Below are positions 6,759 to 10,462 of a stretch of 10,462 bases of DNA, in pieces (position 1 is the stretch's first letter; each line of letters starts with the position of its first letter). Source of the stretch: Planctomycetales bacterium (GTDB lineage: Bacteria > Planctomycetota > UBA11346); the NCBI GenBank assembly GCA_025362255.1, contig JANYGY010000254.1, positions 1-10,462 of the forward strand, read 5' to 3'. Both the position numbers and the translations under genes were made by a program. The notes under the pieces are model-generated. The model made no database searches and had not been told where the DNA came from. It saw nothing but the letters and a program-made list of their open reading frames with translations.

Positions 6759-6781
6759 ATCCACCCGGTGGATGGGCAATC

Positions 6782-7249
6782 TTATGAGAGTGATTTGACG
6801 ATCGATTCGATGATCTTGCGCGGTCCTGCACCGAGCTTGTGGACGGCGACGGCGAGCGAGTCGCCCAGCAGTCCATCGGCTTGCTTGAGCGCGGCGACGA
6901 CCGTTTCAATGGCGGCAGTGGCTGAGCCGCTGGACTTGGACTTCGCCTTGCGGCCTTTTTTGGCACCAGTTGAAGTCCCGGTGGCAACTTTCTTATCCGC
7001 TTTCTTGGCGGTCTTTTTCGAAGCCTTGGGAGCACTCGTTTTCGATGAGTCGATCAGAGCTTTGGTGTCGGCATCGCTGAGGCCGAGGAACGATGAGTAT
7101 TTGCTCAGCGAGCGGGCATTGGGGAAAGAAGTCCCCGAGAGTGAGTTGCGCAGGCTGGGGGCGCTGACGCCGATGGCGGTGGCGGCATCGGCGGCATTCA
7201 GGCCCTTCTCGCTGATTTTGGATTTGAGGATGGAGGGAAAGTCGGACAT
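6782..7249 (-). CDS. Small helix-turn-helix protein with histone H1-like Lys/Ala linker
   Basis: The 155-residue protein has three parts. Residues 1-62 look like a Cro/C1 (XRE)-type helix-turn-helix: ADAATAIG as helix 2, a VSA turn and APSLRNSLSG as recognition helix, then two more helices. Residues 68-108 form a low-complexity linker with 13 lysines and one arginine among Ala, Ser, Thr and Gly, including KKTAKKADKK and KKGRKAKSK. It resembles bacterial histone H1-like tails and should bind DNA or RNA non-specifically. Residues 110-155 form a predicted helical C-terminus (AIETVVAALKQADGLLGDSL and beyond), perhaps for oligomerisation. AGGA lies eight bases before the ATG, a good ribosome-binding site. 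The gene is divergent from parE, and two inverted repeats lie between them (7293-7313 and 7327-7362). This suggests an autoregulated DNA-binding or nucleoid-associated protein, but its target is unknown and I recognise no named family. Confidence 0.85.
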   Translation of the reverse strand: MSDFPSILKSKISEKGLNAADAATAIGVSAPSLRNSLSGTSFPNARSLSKYSSFLGLSDADTKALIDSSKTSAPKASKKTAKKADKKVATGTSTGAKKGRKAKSKSSGSATAAIETVVAALKQADGLLGDSLAVAVHKLGAGPRKIIESIVKSLS

Positions 7250-7292
7250 GATGTTGTTCCTGGTGCTTGATTGAAAGCGGTTGGAAGTGGGA

Positions 7293-7313
7293 GACGCAGG
7301 AGTTATCTGCGTC
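7293..7313. repeat. 21-bp inverted repeat upstream of the HTH gene
   Basis: Perfect 7-bp arms GACGCAG and CTGCGTC enclose GAGTTAT. The centre lies 54 bp upstream of the HTH gene's ATG, in a normal place for an operator or a 5'-UTR hairpin. There is no T-run, so it is unlikely to be an intrinsic terminator. A regulatory role is inferred from position only. Confidence 0.5.
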
Positions 7314-7326
7314 GAGAAAGAACCTA

Positions 7327-7362
7327 GGGAAAGAAGTTAATGTTCGCAACTACTTCTTTCCC
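7327..7362. repeat. 36-bp inverted repeat (11-bp perfect arms) in the HTH/parE divergent region
   Basis: GGGAAAGAAGT (7327-7337) and its exact complement ACTTCTTTCCC (7352-7362) flank a 14-nt spacer. The arms are purine-rich on one strand and pyrimidine-rich on the other. The dyad lies 78 bp upstream of the HTH start and about 245 bp upstream of the parE start. It lacks a terminating T-run. It could be a dimeric regulator site or a leader hairpin in either transcript. Confidence 0.6.
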
Positions 7363-7607
7363 CTGATATGCATCCGGCTTTAGAGAATCTTCCATGCGTG
7401 GTCGTGGAGTTTCTGCCGATCGACCTTTTGCACGGGTTTGAAGAGAGCAATTTGACCTACCTCCCGCCTGAAATGGCGAAAGTTCACGGAATGGGCTTAA
7501 ATTCCGCCAAAATCTGGCAAAAAGCCACTTTGGCGCATCCAGAGCTTGACGCCCCCGGTGACCGGCTGACCGTGCGCGTCCAAACGGACACGTGGAAAGC
7601 CGCACTT

Positions 7608-9440
7608 ATGGCCAAGCTCAAGGTCGAATATACCGAAGACGCGATCAAGACGCTGGATCCGCTGCAGCACATCCGCCTGCGCACCGGCATGTATATCGGG
7701 CGATTGGGCGATGGTTCGAACCCCGCTGATGGCATTTATGTGATGCTCAAGGAAGTGGTCGATAACGCGGTCGACGAATTCATCATGGGGGTCGGCCGAC
7801 GGATCGAGATCATCCGTGAAAACGCCACCTTGACCGTGCGCGACTTCGGTCGCGGAATTCCCTTGGGCAAGGTCATCGATTGCGTCTCGAAGATCAACAC
7901 CGGCGGCAAGTATAACGACGATGTCTTCCAGTTTTCGGTTGGTCTCAACGGCGTCGGCACCAAGGCGGTCAACGCTCTGTCGAGTGCGTTCGAGGTCGTC
8001 AGCAATCGCGAAGGTCAATTCAAGCGGGCGACCTTCACCCAAGGCCGGCTGCTGCGCGACGAAGACGGCAAGGACAAGGCTGCGCCAACCGGCACCTACA
8101 TCCGCTTCACCCCGGATCTTGAGATTTTCAAAAGTTACACTTGGCGAGATGAATTCATCGCCAAACGGTTGCAGTATTATTGTTATCTCAACAGCGGCCT
8201 GACCATTGCCTACACCAGCAACGGCACCACTCAGGAGTTCAACGCCAAGAATGGTCTGGCCGACCTTCTGGCGCATGAAGTCGGCGAGGAGCCGCTGCAA
8301 TACGAGGTGTTCCATCATCGCGAAAAAGACGGCAAACTCGAATTCGCCTTCACCCACGTACATACCTACGGCGAGAATTATTTTTCCTTCGTCAATGGGC
8401 AGTACACCAATGACGGCGGTACCCATCAGAGCGCGTATCGCGAAGGTGTACTCAAAGGGATCAATGAATACGCCAAGAAAAGTTTCGCCGGCGAAGACGT
8501 CCGGGAAGGTTTTCTCGGCGCCGTAGCGATCAAGCTCCAGGATCCGCTGTTCGAATCCCAGACCAAGAACAAGCTGGGCAGCGACGTCCGCGCATGGGTC
8601 GTGCCTTTGGTCAAGGAAGCGATCGAGCGATGGTTGCACACCAATCCCGAGGCGGCGAAGAAACTTCTTGAGAAGATCCAGACCAACGAGCGCATCCGCA
8701 CGGAATTGTCGAAGATCAAGAAGGAGGCGCGTGAACGGGCCAAATCGGTCGCCTTGCGCATCCCCAAGCTCACCGACTGCAAAATCCATTTCTGCGATGC
8801 CAAAGAACCGCGCCGCAGCGAGTCGAGTGTCTTCATCACCGAAGGTGATTCGGCTGGCGGTTCGTTGACCCAATGTCGCGATGTCGACACCCAGGCGATT
8901 TTCAAGATCAAGGGCAAGCCGTTGAATTGCCACGGCCTGGACAAGGCCACGGTCTATAAGAATGAAGAACTCTACAATATCATGTCGCTGCTCGGGATCG
9001 AGAACGGCATGGACAATCTGCGGTACAATCAGGTGATCATCGCCACCGACGCGGATGTCGATGGCATGCACATCCGCAATCTGCTGCTGACTTATTTCCT
9101 GCGTTACTTCGAGGAGCTGGTCACCCGTGGGCACATCTTCATCCTCGAAACCCCGCTCTTCCGGGTGCGCAACAAGCAGACGACCAAGTACTGTTACAGT
9201 GAACGTGAACGTGACGATGCGATCGCTTCGCTCAAAGGCCCCGAGGTCACCCGCTTCAAAGGTCTGGGTGAAATCAGCCCCAAGGAGTTCGGCCAGTTCA
9301 TTGGCAAGAATATCAGGTTGCTGCAGGTCGATGTCGAGTCGCTCAGCGAGGTCGCCAAGGCGCTGGATTTCTACATGGGAAAGAACACGCCCCAGCGCAA
9401 GGAATTCATCGTCAGCAATCTGATCGCCGACATTGCCTGA
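7608..9440 (+). CDS. parE: DNA topoisomerase IV/gyrase-type subunit B (ParE, Bacteroidetes/Chlamydiae-like)
   Basis: This is the ATPase subunit of a type IIA topoisomerase that passes one duplex through another, acting in the cytoplasm with the downstream subunit A. It has 610 residues. The GHKL ATPase domain shows EVVDNAVDEF (49-58, catalytic Glu-49, Mg-binding Asn-53), RDFGRGIP (Asp-79) and GLNGVGTKAVNALS (112-125). The transducer loop QTKNKLGS (318-325) holds the ATP-contacting Lys-320. The TOPRIM domain has EGDSAGG (412-418) and DADVDGMHIR (481-490). FRVRNKQTTKYCYSE and RFKGLGEISPKEFGQFIGK are typical of the ParE branch in Bacteroidetes and Chlamydiae. The KGKPLNCHGLDKATVYKNEE stretch replaces the classical gyrase QRGKILNVEKA motif. 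The ATG at 7608 gives a normal N-terminus (MAKLKVEYTEDAIKTLDPLQ) and has GGAAAG nine bases upstream. The frame stays open 80 codons further, but that extension matches nothing in the family. parC follows after 70 bp. Confidence 0.95.
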   Translation: MAKLKVEYTEDAIKTLDPLQHIRLRTGMYIGRLGDGSNPADGIYVMLKEVVDNAVDEFIMGVGRRIEIIRENATLTVRDFGRGIPLGKVIDCVSKINTGGKYNDDVFQFSVGLNGVGTKAVNALSSAFEVVSNREGQFKRATFTQGRLLRDEDGKDKAAPTGTYIRFTPDLEIFKSYTWRDEFIAKRLQYYCYLNSGLTIAYTSNGTTQEFNAKNGLADLLAHEVGEEPLQYEVFHHREKDGKLEFAFTHVHTYGENYFSFVNGQYTNDGGTHQSAYREGVLKGINEYAKKSFAGEDVREGFLGAVAIKLQDPLFESQTKNKLGSDVRAWVVPLVKEAIERWLHTNPEAAKKLLEKIQTNERIRTELSKIKKEARERAKSVALRIPKLTDCKIHFCDAKEPRRSESSVFITEGDSAGGSLTQCRDVDTQAIFKIKGKPLNCHGLDKATVYKNEELYNIMSLLGIENGMDNLRYNQVIIATDADVDGMHIRNLLLTYFLRYFEELVTRGHIFILETPLFRVRNKQTTKYCYSERERDDAIASLKGPEVTRFKGLGEISPKEFGQFIGKNIRLLQVDVESLSEVAKALDFYMGKNTPQRKEFIVSNLIADIA

Positions 9441-9510
9441 GCCGATCGGGATCTGCAGCTGTCAGCGCTTTCCGCTTTTTTCATTACCCATTGCCGATGA
9501 TTAAGAAGCC
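9441..9510 (+). other. parE-parC intergenic spacer with T-run
   Basis: The 70-nt spacer contains AGCG-CTTTC-CGCT followed by TTTTTT (about 9465-9482). This resembles a weak terminator with only a 4-bp stem and may modulate rather than stop read-through into parC. No promoter is evident. AAGAAG (9503-9508), just before the parC ATG, is a modest ribosome-binding site set close to the start. Confidence 0.4.
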
Positions 9511-10462
9511 ATGCCCAGTCTAGAACCATTGATGCGTCAAAATTTCCTGGAGTACGCCAGTTACGTCATCGTCGATCGGGCGATTCCCGACGTGCGTGAC
9601 GGCTGTAAGCCAGTGCAACGGCGCATCCTGCACACCATGTTCACCATGGATGACGGGAAGTTCATCAAGGTCGCGAATGTCATCGGCGAAACGATGAAGT
9701 TGCACCCGCATGGTGACGCTTCGATCGGTGATGCGCTGGTCGTGCTCGCCAACAAGGGCATCACCCGCGGCAATGAAACGCTCAGTTATTTCATCGAACG
9801 TCAGGGGAATTTCGGCAATCTGCTGACCGGCGACAATGCGGCAGCGCCGCGATATATCGAATGCCGATTGTCGCCTCTAGCCAAGGACACGTTGTTCAAT
9901 CCGGCTCTTACCGGATACCGGCCAAGTTATGACGGCCGTAAAGAAGAGCCCGAAGCTTTACCCGCAAAGTTGCCGGTGGTGTTGATGTTGGGCACCGAAG
10001 GCATCGCCGTGGGTATGGCGACCACCATCCTGCCGCACAATTTCCCGGAATTGCTGCGCGCCCAGATCGCCATTCTCAAAGGTGAGAAATTCCGTTGCCT
10101 GCCTGATTTTCCTCAAGGCGGCCTGATGGACGCCAGCGAGTATGAAGACGGGCGCGGCAAGGTCAGGGTGCGGGCCAAACTGGAAGCAGACGGCGATAAG
10201 AAGATTGTCATCCGCGAGTTGCCGTTTGGCACCACTACCGACTCGATCATGGAGTCGATCGAAACAGCCTGGCAAAAGGGCAAAGTCAAGATTTCCGGAA
10301 TCAGTGATCGCACTGGATCAGAAGTCGAAATAGAGCTGGAGCTGCCGCGCGGAACGCACGTCGATGAAGTGATTCCGCAACTGTATGCCTACACCGAATG
10401 TCAGGTCACCATTTCTTCGAACTTGACCGTCATCCGCGACAAGAAGCCGCTGGAGACGACGG
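9511..10462 (+). CDS. parC: DNA topoisomerase IV/gyrase-type subunit A (ParC), N-terminal part, runs off the window
   Basis: This is the DNA-cleaving and rejoining subunit that pairs with ParE. The window holds the first 317 codons, from MPSLEPLMRQNFLEYASYVI onward, with no stop. The winged-helix region has IPDVRDGCKPVQRRILHTM and KLHPHGDASIGDAL. The active-site tyrosine is Tyr-115 in GDNAAAPRYIECRL, with the arginine before it. The tower region follows (SYDGRKEEPEALPAKLPVVL, GIAVGMATTILPHNFPEL, PFGTTTDSIMESI). The wording of these motifs matches the ParC branch of Bacteroidetes and Chlamydiae rather than E. coli GyrA/ParC. The quinolone-contact serine (GyrA Ser-83) is Ala-70 here, while the acidic residue at GyrA Asp-87 is kept as Asp-74. 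The gene lies 70 bp after parE in the same direction, so the two are probably co-transcribed. The beta-propeller or other C-terminal domain is beyond the edge, so its type cannot be judged. Confidence 0.95.
   Translation, partial: MPSLEPLMRQNFLEYASYVIVDRAIPDVRDGCKPVQRRILHTMFTMDDGKFIKVANVIGETMKLHPHGDASIGDALVVLANKGITRGNETLSYFIERQGNFGNLLTGDNAAAPRYIECRLSPLAKDTLFNPALTGYRPSYDGRKEEPEALPAKLPVVLMLGTEGIAVGMATTILPHNFPELLRAQIAILKGEKFRCLPDFPQGGLMDASEYEDGRGKVRVRAKLEADGDKKIVIRELPFGTTTDSIMESIETAWQKGKVKISGISDRTGSEVEIELELPRGTHVDEVIPQLYAYTECQVTISSNLTVIRDKKPLETT

Larger units (their letters stand above)
7250..7607. other. Divergent control region between the HTH gene and parE
   Basis: This 358-nt gap contains two perfect inverted repeats in its first third (7293-7313, 7327-7362). 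From 7368 to 7607 the parE frame stays open for 80 codons, but the encoded peptide does not resemble any part of ParE. I treat it as untranslated leader or promoter sequence. No convincing -35/-10 pair was found in either direction. GGAAAG at 7594-7599 is a plausible ribosome-binding site for the ATG at 7608. Confidence 0.55.

Noticed and set aside
7497..9134. 545-codon minus-strand ORF antisense to parE
   Set aside because: It is entirely antisense to a clearly conserved ParE and has no recognisable motif. Long open antisense frames are common in GC-rich genes with strong codon bias.
9465..9482. Intrinsic terminator between parE and parC
   Set aside because: The T-run is good, but the best stem is only four base pairs. 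It is unlikely to stop most transcription, and the two subunits are normally co-expressed.

Overview
This window looks like a chromosomal segment from a Gram-negative member of the Planctomycetes-Verrucomicrobia-Chlamydiae group, most likely Verrucomicrobiota. That placement is inferred from protein character. The type II topoisomerase pair resembles the Bacteroidetes/Chlamydiae kind of ParE/ParC rather than classical gyrase. A secreted protein has a helical repeat plus lectin-like tail typical of planctomycetes and verrucomicrobia. The ammonium transporter has a signal peptide and a helical N-terminal extension. Most genes are GC-rich, with a few very AT-rich control regions. Nothing seen points to a phage, plasmid, transposon or CRISPR array.

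Layout. 1-118 is the right end of an array of short palindromic units in alternating orientation, with a period of about 75 bp. 149-3240 (minus) is a two-gene operon: a secreted helical/beta-sandwich protein followed by an unrecognised 401-residue protein whose start overlaps the upstream stop as ATGA. 3241-3567 is a divergent control region. 3568-4179 (plus) is rpsD. A strong bidirectional terminator separates rpsD from a convergent exported cyclophilin-type peptidyl-prolyl isomerase (4293-4874, minus). 4875-5214 is an AT-rich control region that may hold a 36-codon leader ORF. 5215-6690 (plus) is the ammonium transporter amt. A perfect 40-bp palindromic terminator separates amt from a convergent small helix-turn-helix protein with a histone H1-like lysine/alanine linker (6782-7249, minus). 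7250-7607 is a divergent control region with two inverted repeats. 7608 to the right edge (plus) holds parE and the first 317 codons of parC.

How the parts relate. Most of the window is housekeeping: translation (S4), envelope protein folding (PPIase), nitrogen uptake (Amt) and chromosome decatenation (ParE/ParC). The least explained parts are the secreted-protein operon, the HTH/H1-like protein that shares a dyad-rich control region with the topoisomerase operon, the palindromic array at the left edge, and the same hairpin core used at both convergent gene junctions. I found no clear evidence of a new defence or mobile system. The points worth a second look are regulatory architecture and uncharacterised proteins.
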